64,000 nt of DNA from IMG/VR virus record IMGVR_UViG_3300037201_000018, positions 30,384 through 94,383 of that record; one strand, given 5' to 3'. The notes beneath the pieces were generated by a model. That model was not told the origin of the DNA. It ran no database searches and saw only the letters and a list, made by a program, of their open reading frames with translations. Positions 57,741 through 64,000 of this stretch are shown in pieces; within the stretch, counting starts at the first letter, position 1; every line of letters starts with the position of its first letter. Source of the stretch: a virus. A program made the position numbers and the translations under genes.

Positions 57741-58004
57741 ATGGCTGTACAGTACATGGAGACCCTGGACACAGTGGAAGGAGTCAAGAGAGAGCTTGGG
57801 CGTCTGGAAGCAGAACGCAGTGGTCTCAACAGGCAGATATCAGAATTGAATAGTTCGCTAGAGTCGACAGTAGAAGGTGACAGGATATTCTACTTCGTTG
57901 ATGATGACACGTTGGCGCTCTCGGGCTCTGGTAACAGTGGATTCCTGAAACGATCCGCAGATGGTGAGGAATTAAAAGTTGTTCTCCATGTTTGGATGAG
58001 CTAA
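57741..58004 (+). CDS. Coiled-coil hypothetical protein
   Basis: 87 residues from ATG 57741 (GTG 57738 also possible). VEGVKRELGRLEAERSGLN is a heptad-like coiled coil. Function unknown. Confidence 0.5.
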   Translation: MAVQYMETLDTVEGVKRELGRLEAERSGLNRQISELNSSLESTVEGDRIFYFVDDDTLALSGSGNSGFLKRSADGEELKVVLHVWMS

Positions 58005-58096
58005 AGAAGAGACTGATGGAAATTACGATAGTTCAGTGGGAGATCAGTCCTCCGATTACACTACATTTCCAATGGCCCCCTTTAGGGAATAAACTG

Positions 58097-58417
58097 ATGA
58101 AAACTGAGACGAGTGAGAAGGTTCAGCTGAGGCCGATCGGGGAGCAGGTTCTGATCAGGAGGGACGACGCCGAGGAGAAGAGTCCAGGAGGGATCGCCTT
58201 CGCTGACAGTTCAAAGACGAAGCCCAGTCGAGGCAAGGTGATCGCGGTCGGGACTGGGCTCGTGAAGGAAGACGGGTTCGTCGTGCCGACGCAGGTCGCC
58301 GTGGGTGACCGAGTCGTGTTCGGGGTGTATGCCGCGCAGGAGGTCGAGATCGAGGGAACCGAGTTGCTCCTGGTCAAAGAGTCCAACATCTTCGCTGTCA
58401 TTGAAGGGAAAGAGTGA
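58097..58417 (+). CDS. groES: GroES co-chaperonin
   Basis: 106 residues from ATG 58097; a longer frame from 57992 adds 35 residues but has no good ribosome site. VQLRPIGEQVLIRRDDAEEKSPGGI, then KVIAVGTGL, GDRVVFGVYAAQEVEIEGTELLLVKESNIFAVI are the GroES strands; the mobile loop DDAEEKSPGGI is present with GGI at its tip. Phage GroES replaces host GroES to fold capsid proteins. The last 47 bases are duplicated downstream. Confidence 0.9.
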   Translation: MKTETSEKVQLRPIGEQVLIRRDDAEEKSPGGIAFADSSKTKPSRGKVIAVGTGLVKEDGFVVPTQVAVGDRVVFGVYAAQEVEIEGTELLLVKESNIFAVIEGKE

Positions 58418-58683
58418 TGAAGAACGAACGACGCATCATGCCTGAGGAAGCTTGGGAGGCCTACTGTCTATCAAGACTTGAGCCAGCGCATAATCAGTAC
58501 TCCAGGTGCATTATCGGCGCGATTTCTAGGGTTTCTGGCGTCCCTGAGGGGAAAGAGAGTTCAGCCGCTGAGAAGGCTTATGGATTCTCTTACTCAATCG
58601 GGTTCGGGATCTTCGGGGTGGGTCTTGGCGGGTCAAAAGACAGCCGGGTCAAGTTCAATAGGACGAGATCCGTTCTTCTCTAG
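58417..58683 (+). CDS. Small hypothetical protein
   Basis: 88 residues, TGATG overlap with GroES stop. Two-part sequence with a Gly/Ser-rich hydrophobic C-terminal half (GFSYSIGFGIFGVGLGGS). No known family; could be a membrane-associated protein. Confidence 0.4.
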   Translation: MKNERRIMPEEAWEAYCLSRLEPAHNQYSRCIIGAISRVSGVPEGKESSAAEKAYGFSYSIGFGIFGVGLGGSKDSRVKFNRTRSVLL

Positions 58684-58701
58684 CTGTCTATACCGATCTC
58701 A

Positions 58702-58896
58702 TTGCCGATCATCCTCCTGTTCTACCTGTTCTGTCTCTCCACGAAGCGAGGACGGCTCGGAATCGAGGACGGCAAGAACGCATGGACTTACGTTTGGGCG
58801 TGTTGGAACTTGATCGGCAGGAAGTGGCCCGAGATCCTAGAGAAGTCGTTCGTCAAGGAGTCCAACATTTTCGCTGTCATTGAAGGGAAAGAGTGA
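58702..58896 (+). CDS. Membrane peptide fused to a GroES-like tail
   Basis: 64 residues from TTG. A hydrophobic N-terminal run (LPIILLFYLFCLSTKRG) is followed by KNAWTYVWACWNLIG and then VKESNIFAVIEGKE, identical to the GroES C-terminus. It looks like a new fusion created by the 47-base duplication rather than an independent chaperone. May be a decayed gene. Confidence 0.4.
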   Translation: MPIILLFYLFCLSTKRGRLGIEDGKNAWTYVWACWNLIGRKWPEILEKSFVKESNIFAVIEGKE

Positions 58897-59270
58897 TGGC
58901 CGACAAGAGAAGCTTCGATCGATGTATTGACAACATCAGCTTCAACGAGGTTCGCGATGAGTTCAATGAACTGTGGGATCAGTCTCTTCAACTCGAAGCG
59001 GAGAGAGACTCACTGAAGGAAGAAGTTGAGAGCCTCAAGGAGCAACTCGAAGAGCAGGAGAAACTGATAAATGGCGAATTCGGTATGCGAAAGAAGGATC
59101 ATTACAACGACGTTGGACCGGGAGAGACCCACTGCGAAAAGGGCGATCCGATGAAAGAACAGACTTACATGGCACCTCAGCTGCATACGGCGCAGCATCT
59201 GCTCGCGCTCAGCGGGCATAACCTGGAGTATGCGATCCAGACGTTGCAGATCGTAGCTCATCTCGGTTGA
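58896..59270 (+). CDS. Coiled-coil protein
   Basis: 124 residues from ATG 58896. A long heptad run (LQLEAERDSLKEEVESLKEQ...) in the first half and a helical C-terminal half. Function unknown. Confidence 0.5.
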   Translation: MADKRSFDRCIDNISFNEVRDEFNELWDQSLQLEAERDSLKEEVESLKEQLEEQEKLINGEFGMRKKDHYNDVGPGETHCEKGDPMKEQTYMAPQLHTAQHLLALSGHNLEYAIQTLQIVAHLG

Positions 59271-59283
59271 AAGGATTCTCGGC

Positions 59284-59487
59284 ATGAATAACCTAACTAA
59301 CGATCCGCGATCGAATTTTTCGTTGAATCCAAATCTTCGTAAAGTAGTCAGCGTTGATGGTAGAGTTGTCGAGATTGATTCGATGGCTGCGAAGGACGGG
59401 CGGAGGTGTCCTGTGTGTGATAGTCAGTCGTGTACGAAGGCGTGGGACGATTGTGCGAGTTGTGACACGGAGCGAGGGAGCGGCTGA
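59284..59487 (+). CDS. Small zinc-binding protein
   Basis: 67 residues. RCPVCDSQSC...CASCDTE forms a Cys cluster after a beta-rich start. Overlaps the next gene by one base. No known family. Confidence 0.5.
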   Translation: MNNLTNDPRSNFSLNPNLRKVVSVDGRVVEIDSMAAKDGRRCPVCDSQSCTKAWDDCASCDTERGSG

Positions 59488-59834
59488 TGGCTTGGGACGA
59501 GTTCTATCGCAAGCTGGAGAAGAAGGTCTTAGGTGACGTCTTGGGAGAGTCCTCGTTCACGAACTCGGCTGTGAGTACATCTGACTTCAGTCTGGAGTCG
59601 GTCAAGCGGACGATGGACGAACTCAACGGGTTAATGAAGCACGGCGCTGACGTCCTCTTGCTGACGAGCGAGGTCTTCGATCTGCTGAAGGTCGTAGTGC
59701 CTGCCGCTGAGTCGGTGTCTGGCGTGTCTGTCTTCGGGATTCCGTATGAGGTGTTCCCGACTCTGGCTGAGTTGGGTGTCAGAGCGATGGAGCTGTACGA
59801 ACAAGGTAAGCGGGTTGCGATCGTCGACAGGTAA
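59487..59834 (+). CDS. Hypothetical protein
   Basis: 115 residues. Helix-rich with a hydrophobic C-terminal half (VVVPAAESVSGVSVFGIPYEVFPTL). No known family. Confidence 0.5.
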   Translation: MAWDEFYRKLEKKVLGDVLGESSFTNSAVSTSDFSLESVKRTMDELNGLMKHGADVLLLTSEVFDLLKVVVPAAESVSGVSVFGIPYEVFPTLAELGVRAMELYEQGKRVAIVDR

Positions 59835-59840
59835 TGTCCT

Positions 59841-60359
59841 ATGCCAAATCAACTGATCAAGGTCTGCGATCACTGCGGTTACTACTACGTGAGCTGGCCA
59901 GGTCGAGAAGCTTCCTCTTACTATCGAAAAGAAATTGGATCTCGATTCTGCGGGCGCTATTGCTACCATGAAGCCCGAGTCCACGCCAAGGCGGGAAGAG
60001 AGATATACCTCTTACTGTATGAGTACGAAACTAGCTATCCAAGTGACAATCTTGTTGTTGGGGTGAGCTTGAATCCTAGAGTTTTTCATAGTACTGGTAC
60101 TCAGCAAGTCTTTGTGTCGTTTGTCGTAGAAAACTGGAACTTAAAGAAGGAAATGACATGGTTAAGAATTCAGGAACAGCAAGTGATCGTTTGTCGACTG
60201 ACGAAGATCGTAACGGAGTTGCTTCTCGTTCGGGCACCGGGCTTGACTCAATGCGAGGACTCCGAAGCAGAGAAGTTCTTGCGCAAGGCGTCGAGAGCGT
60301 TGCGGGAGCAGCTCGACTGGCTATTGCAACTGCAGAGGACATGGTCCATGGCTGCTTGA
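59841..60359 (+). CDS. Zinc-finger protein overlapping the next gene
   Basis: 172 residues. N-terminal CDHCGYYY and FCGRYCYHEARVH give a Cys/His site. The last 200 bases overlap the next gene in another frame, so the true end may be earlier or the overlap real. The N-terminal ~105 residues look protein-like; the rest less so. Confidence 0.45.
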   Translation: MPNQLIKVCDHCGYYYVSWPGREASSYYRKEIGSRFCGRYCYHEARVHAKAGREIYLLLYEYETSYPSDNLVVGVSLNPRVFHSTGTQQVFVSFVVENWNLKKEMTWLRIQEQQVIVCRLTKIVTELLLVRAPGLTQCEDSEAEKFLRKASRALREQLDWLLQLQRTWSMAA

Positions 60360-60472
60360 GTCCGCACGAGGCGACTGTGTTGAACACAACGGCTGGGAGG
60401 ATCTTGAAGGCATCTGAGTTGTACCTCAAATACGCGAGGGCAGACAATAAGCAACTCGGGCTTCCTAAGTGA
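60158..60472 (+). CDS. Phage protein upstream of terminase
   Basis: 104 residues; AAGGAA before ATG. The C-terminal LSPHEATVLNTTAGRILKASELYLKYA matches short proteins that precede terminase small subunits in many phages. Better supported than the overlapping frame before it. Confidence 0.6.
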   Translation: MVKNSGTASDRLSTDEDRNGVASRSGTGLDSMRGLRSREVLAQGVESVAGAARLAIATAEDMVHGCLSPHEATVLNTTAGRILKASELYLKYARADNKQLGLPK

Positions 60473-60577
60473 CTACGCTTGTCAAACCAACGGGCGGAAA
60501 GGACTCCGCTCTTCTCTTGTTGTGATCTAATGTGGATAAGAGGTTAGAGTCAGTTAACTTCTATTTACTGAGATGCG

Positions 60578-61204
60578 ATGGGAACGACACTGCTGAAGAA
60601 CAAGAAGTCCGGTGTCAGCATTGATTCGCTGCCGCAGCAGATGCAGGCGTTCGTGATGGCGATCATGGGGCAGTCGCTCTGGAACTTCGCGGAGGCTGCC
60701 CGTACTGCTGGTTACAAGCACGCGAAGATCGCCGCCAATCGTCTGATCCACGATCCACGAGTCGCTGCTGTCTTGGGTCGGGAGATGCGTCGTCGCAACG
60801 AACGAGCGAGGATGACTGCCCTGGAGATCGAGGCTCAAGTCGAGTACGAGTCGTTCTTCGATTTCATTGACCTCTGCGACGAGGACGGGTTCATCGTGAC
60901 AGACGACTTGAGGAAGATTCCAGCTGAGGTTCGTCGTTGCATCAACGGCGTCGAGGCGATCGAGATCGAGCACCGAGATAGAGACGGAAACGTGACGGAT
61001 GTCGAGCGTAAGATGAAGCTGAAGGTCATCGACAAGATATCAGCACAGAACCTGTTAGCTAAGATCCGCGGGATGGTCAACCCGACCGAGAACAACGTGA
61101 CGTTGAACGTCGGAGTCGTTCAGCAGGTTCTCGCCGAGAGGGTCGAGGAGCGGGGCAAGAGTCACCTGATCAAGGCCAGGATCGAGCAGGAGAAGACGAA
61201 GTGA
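60578..61204 (+). CDS. Terminase small subunit
   Basis: 208 residues. N-terminal FVMAIMGQSLWNFAEAARTAGYKHAKIAANRLIHDPRVA is the Terminase_2-type DNA-binding helix-turn-helix region; a central beta part and a C-terminal helix for oligomer or large-subunit contact follow. Directly upstream of the large subunit. It recognises the packaging start. Confidence 0.8.
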   Translation: MGTTLLKNKKSGVSIDSLPQQMQAFVMAIMGQSLWNFAEAARTAGYKHAKIAANRLIHDPRVAAVLGREMRRRNERARMTALEIEAQVEYESFFDFIDLCDEDGFIVTDDLRKIPAEVRRCINGVEAIEIEHRDRDGNVTDVERKMKLKVIDKISAQNLLAKIRGMVNPTENNVTLNVGVVQQVLAERVEERGKSHLIKARIEQEKTK

Positions 61205-61536
61205 CATACGAGTTCGCTCTGTTCTTGACCTTAGTTGTCATGCTGCTACTCGCGATCTACTGCGGTCGTCCGGCTCTGGTCGACAGTTCAGGGATGAGGG
61301 TCTATTACCGAGGAAAGATCAGAAGCGCTCGTTGGGCTCTTGTTAATGGCGTGAGGTTGGGAGCTACAAGAACTGTAGACTTCAAGACTTTCATGCCAGA
61401 GAAACTGAGAGAGTACGACAGGAATCAGAACGCTCCTCCAAGGATGGTCGAGATCCCAATCGAGGAAGACCCAATCCACATGTACAAAGAACAGTACCAA
61501 GCAGAAGATGGCACCTGGTTAGATAGGGATTTTTAG
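61201..61536 (+). CDS. Small membrane protein between terminase subunits
   Basis: 111 residues from GTG. N-terminal hydrophobic helix FALFLTLVVMLLLAIYCGR, then a soluble tail. Its presence between the two terminase genes is unusual; no known family. Confidence 0.5.
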   Translation: MTYEFALFLTLVVMLLLAIYCGRPALVDSSGMRVYYRGKIRSARWALVNGVRLGATRTVDFKTFMPEKLREYDRNQNAPPRMVEIPIEEDPIHMYKEQYQAEDGTWLDRDF

Positions 61537-61537
61537 T

Positions 61538-62194
61538 TTGATAGACGTCATACAGCGTACAGTCGGCGACTACGACCTTCACGAGTGGGCCATGAAGCCG
61601 CTCGCGTTCGCTAACTGGCTGTGGCCCGACGTCTCGTTCTACGAGCAGCAAGAAGAGATCATCGAGTCAGTGAGGGACGTCAAGGAGACCTACGTCGTCG
61701 CTGGGAACAAACTCGGCAAAGACTTCGTCGCCGGGTTCATCGTGCTGTGGTTCTTCCTGACCCGCAATCCTTGCAAGATCATCACGACGTCCGCCAAGGA
61801 CCAGCATCTCATCGTCCTCTGGAGTGAGATTAGTTGGTTCATTCGTCACGCTCGCTTCCCGTTGGACTACGAACGTGGTGGAGTCCTCAAGGTCAACCAG
61901 CGTGAGCTGTGGAAGTACGAAGGCAACGCGATAGACAAGGGGAGCTACGTTCAGGGCATGGTAGCCTCCGACGACTCAATCGCCGCGATGGGGGGTCACC
62001 ACGCGGTTCCCAAGATCCCTGACGGATTGCCTCACAGCCTGTTCCTGACGGACGAAGTGAGTTCAGTTAGGAACGCCTGCTACGACGTCGCCTCCGGCTG
62101 GTTCGAGCGGGGCTTCTTCTTCGGTAACGCTTGGGAATGTAACAACTGGTGGAAGACGAACTTCAAGAAGGGCGACCTGAGGATCTCGGTCTAG
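61538..62194 (+). CDS. Terminase large subunit, ATPase part
   Basis: 218 residues from TTG. VVAGNKLGKDFVAGF (residues ~52-66) is the deviant Walker A and HSLFLTDEVSSV the Walker B with the catalytic Glu. The protein stops at TAG 62192-62194. The next gene starts ten bases later in the same frame and supplies the nuclease domain; together they make 576 residues, a normal full-length terminase. Confidence 0.8.
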   Translation: MIDVIQRTVGDYDLHEWAMKPLAFANWLWPDVSFYEQQEEIIESVRDVKETYVVAGNKLGKDFVAGFIVLWFFLTRNPCKIITTSAKDQHLIVLWSEISWFIRHARFPLDYERGGVLKVNQRELWKYEGNAIDKGSYVQGMVASDDSIAAMGGHHAVPKIPDGLPHSLFLTDEVSSVRNACYDVASGWFERGFFFGNAWECNNWWKTNFKKGDLRISV

Positions 62195-62203
62195 GAGCGA
62201 GCG

Positions 62204-63280
62204 ATGTTGAGAAGAGACTTCCTGAAGTTCTTGGCGTGCGTTCCTATCCTACCAAATTTGATGACTGCTGGGTCTTCTCCGAGAAGGGCCGTGTCGATGG
62301 GTGTCGTAACGAGAGAGACGACTAGGCTCGTCAGGAAGTGCATTCGTATCAAGGCTGAGGACAGTCCCAACGTCCAGCTCGGATTGGCTCAGCGCGCGAG
62401 AGGGATTGCGCCAACCAATGAGGTGATCGTTCCTGGTGTACTGACTTATGCAGAGTATGTTGAGAGGCGAGCCACGAAGGACAAGGTTTGGCAGTGCGTC
62501 TCCCTCGACGCCGACTGGTATGAGGGTGCCGAGAACCTGCTGTATCCTCCCGAGTGGCTGAACTACGCTGAGACGGTCGCTGACCAATTGGAAGGAACGA
62601 ACCGAGTGGCGACTTCGATGGGCGTCGACCCTGGCGAGGGAGTCGCCTCGACCGTGTGGTGTATCATCGACAAGTTGGGCCTGATGCACTTGCTCTCGCT
62701 GAAGACACCTGATACCTCAACGATCCCAGCCCAGACGATTGCCTTGCTAAATACATTCCACCTGTCTCCTGAGAAGTGCTTCTTCGACCGCGGCGGGGGC
62801 GGCAAGCAGCACGCGGATAGACTGAGAACATTGGGCTACGACGTCCAGACGGTCGCGTTCGGTGAGACGGTGACGCAGGAGCTGAAGCGAGGGATGACGC
62901 TGTTTCCTGAACGTAAAGAACTACAGGAAGAGAAGTACGTCTACAAGAACCGGCGAGCACAGATGTACGGGGAACTCTCACTGCTGCTCGACCCCCAGTT
63001 TGACGTTTCAACGGGGCTTCCTAAAAGAGAGATAACCTTCGCGCTGCCGAGACGCTATACTGAGCTACGGAGGCAGCTCGCTCCCGTGCCGAAGTGGTAC
63101 GACGACGAGGGTAGACTGTTCCTGCCTCCGAAGCAGAGGAAGCCCGGACTGGTGAACGAGCAGAAAACCAAGACCATGATCGACTTGATCGGTTGCAGTC
63201 CAGACGAAGCTGACGCGCTCGTCTTGGCCGTCTACGGGTTACAGGTCAAGCCTCAGATGGTCGCGGGGAGGGCGTTCTGA
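62204..63280 (+). CDS. Terminase large subunit, nuclease part
   Basis: 358 residues from ATG 62204 behind GGAG. The N-terminus MLRRDFLKFLACVPILP looks like a Tat-type leader rather than a terminase, then IRIKAEDSPNVQLGLAQRA joins the usual linker, SMGVDPGEGVAST gives the first nuclease Asp, FFDRGGGGKQH and CSPDEADALVLAV the other acidic residues. Same frame as the ATPase part, separated by one amber codon. Confidence 0.75.
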   Translation: MLRRDFLKFLACVPILPNLMTAGSSPRRAVSMGVVTRETTRLVRKCIRIKAEDSPNVQLGLAQRARGIAPTNEVIVPGVLTYAEYVERRATKDKVWQCVSLDADWYEGAENLLYPPEWLNYAETVADQLEGTNRVATSMGVDPGEGVASTVWCIIDKLGLMHLLSLKTPDTSTIPAQTIALLNTFHLSPEKCFFDRGGGGKQHADRLRTLGYDVQTVAFGETVTQELKRGMTLFPERKELQEEKYVYKNRRAQMYGELSLLLDPQFDVSTGLPKREITFALPRRYTELRRQLAPVPKWYDDEGRLFLPPKQRKPGLVNEQKTKTMIDLIGCSPDEADALVLAVYGLQVKPQMVAGRAF

Positions 63281-63648
63281 TGAGAGCAGAAAAGGTTGGG
63301 GGTCGCTGGGATGGATTGAAATCCGAACTGACGTCTTCAAGTCCGTCCGAGTTGGACGAAGTCACGTCGCTCGGAGACTTTGACACAGAAGCGGCTCAGT
63401 TCAGGAAGATCCTCGAAGAGAAACCTGAGCTACCGACGAACGCCTTCTCTCGGTCTTGGTACAATCAGTTCAACAGGCTCTGCGTTCTAGTCGGAACTCA
63501 ATCTGGCGTCAGTCAAACCGAGGACTACGAAGCGAGGAAGCTACTTCGCGAATCTCACCCAGAGTACGAGGAAGTATGGAACCTGATGGATGACTTGATC
63601 TTCAGTGGTTATTTTCTCAAGCGACCGTCGTGGGAAAGAAACGACTGA
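63280..63648 (+). CDS. Hypothetical protein after terminase
   Basis: 122 residues from ATG overlapping the terminase stop by one base. Helical acidic protein with FSRSWYNQFNRLCVLVG. Family not recognised. Confidence 0.5.
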   Translation: MRAEKVGGRWDGLKSELTSSSPSELDEVTSLGDFDTEAAQFRKILEEKPELPTNAFSRSWYNQFNRLCVLVGTQSGVSQTEDYEARKLLRESHPEYEEVWNLMDDLIFSGYFLKRPSWERND

Positions 63649-63655
63649 CCAACTC

Positions 63656-63886
63656 ATGGACGACAAAGAACTTCTCGACCTTCTCAACCAAGTCAGAGAC
63701 TCGCCTGTCGCTCTTCCTCCTCAGTCGTCTACAGGACGCACAAAAGAGGCGACTGCCTACGACTTGGCCCTGCGGGAGTTCGATCTGAACCAAGCAGAGT
63801 ACGACGAGGAGATGCGACTGCTGAGTCAGCCGAACGACGAGAACGAGGCCTGGCGAGACGCGATGAGAGAGCAGGGGAGACTGTGA
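63656..63886 (+). CDS. Small acidic protein
   Basis: 76 residues from ATG 63656. Asp/Glu/Leu-rich helices (AYDLALREFDLNQAEYDEEM). Coupled to the next gene by ATG/TGA overlap. No known family. Confidence 0.5.
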   Translation: MDDKELLDLLNQVRDSPVALPPQSSTGRTKEATAYDLALREFDLNQAEYDEEMRLLSQPNDENEAWRDAMREQGRL

Positions 63887-64000
63887 TGACTACCGAGAGT
63901 GAGAACGCTTGGGCCGACATTCACAAGGCTGAGTATGCCCGAGAGAATTGGACGTTCACGCGAGTCGTGTCTCTCTCTAGTTTCAAGCAACTACGTCGAT
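63886..64000 (+). CDS. Start of a gene running past the window end
   Basis: ATG 63886 (TGATG overlap) opens a frame without stop to the window end; 38 codons are visible, starting MTTESENAWADIHKAEYAREN. Probably portal-proximal by position; product unknown. Confidence 0.5.
   Translation, partial: MTTESENAWADIHKAEYARENWTFTRVVSLSSFKQLRR

Larger units (their letters stand above)
58373..58898 (+). repeat. 47-base direct repeat of the GroES end
   Basis: 58373-58419 and 58852-58898 differ at two of 47 bases. The second copy ends at the same stop-start junction (GAGTGATG). Everything between the copies (58417-58851) could be an inserted unit or a recombined tandem duplicate. Confidence 0.8.

Noticed and set aside
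62192-62194. TAG recoded as sense throughout the phage
   Set aside because: Many other genes here end in TAG with a normal next start, so genome-wide recoding is not supported.
61538-63280. Group I intron between terminase halves
   Set aside because: Only about ten bases separate the frames; no room for an intron.
1-64000. CRISPR array, integrase or insertion sequence with transposase
   Set aside because: No regular spacer-repeat array, no tyrosine or serine recombinase and no intact transposase were seen.

Overview
The window is a contiguous piece of a long-tailed double-stranded DNA phage genome. It has tightly packed genes with ATGA, GTGA and TGATG overlaps, a full siphovirus-type tail module, a terminase, phage-type replication genes, one tRNA and several homing endonucleases. 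No integrase and no ribosomal genes are visible. The left edge cuts a structural gene and the right edge cuts a gene just downstream of the terminase, so portal and capsid genes probably lie outside the window. Many starts are GTG or TTG behind GGAG-type Shine-Dalgarno sites. The host is unknown; a Gram-negative-type or planctomycete-like bacterium is only a guess from protein style.

Layout. (1) 1-12.4 kb, plus strand: head-tail completion and tail genes, namely a repeat-rich structural protein, HK97-gp10-like protein, tail terminator, tail tube, tail assembly chaperones with a textbook -1 frameshift site, tape measure, distal tail proteins and a large mucin-like Ser/Thr/Cys-rich protein. (2) 12.4-28.3 kb, plus strand: an unusually large sugar and peptide modification island with about six glycosyltransferases, two radical SAM proteins (one frameshifted), three methyltransferases, a LMW-phosphatase-like protein and a PspC-domain membrane protein. 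It is invaded by GIY-YIG and HNH-type endonucleases and by an intein placed in the DxD motif of a glycosyltransferase; inside that intein a long antisense ORF resembles a Vsr/DUF559-type nuclease. (3) 28.5-35.6 kb, minus strand: small genes, a UvrD/Rep-like helicase, a ParB-like protein and a Cro/CI-type regulator. (4) 35.8-53.9 kb, mainly plus strand: metallopeptidases, RuvC-like resolvase, uracil-DNA glycosylase, PD-(D/E)XK nuclease, Sak4-like ATPase, CsrA, a putative ssDNA-binding protein, an RNA-dense noncoding stretch ending in a tRNA, DNA polymerase A, a Mom-like DNA modification enzyme, a histone-like/winged-helix protein and a primase-helicase with a LAGLIDADG intein. (5) 53.9-64 kb, plus strand: a clan-A-like glycoside hydrolase, small membrane proteins, an inverted-repeat cassette, GroES and terminase small and large subunits, the latter split by one in-frame amber codon.

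How it fits together: regions 3 and 4 would serve early expression and DNA replication, recombination and modification; regions 5 and 1 package DNA and build the tail. Region 2 sits directly behind the mucin-like tail protein, so it may decorate virion appendages or alter host surface glycans. That link is inference. The most unusual points are the intein with an antisense nuclease ORF, the glycosylation island next to a poly-Thr tail protein, the structured RNA region sharing terminal repeats with a small gene cassette, the phage CsrA, and the Mom-like enzyme.
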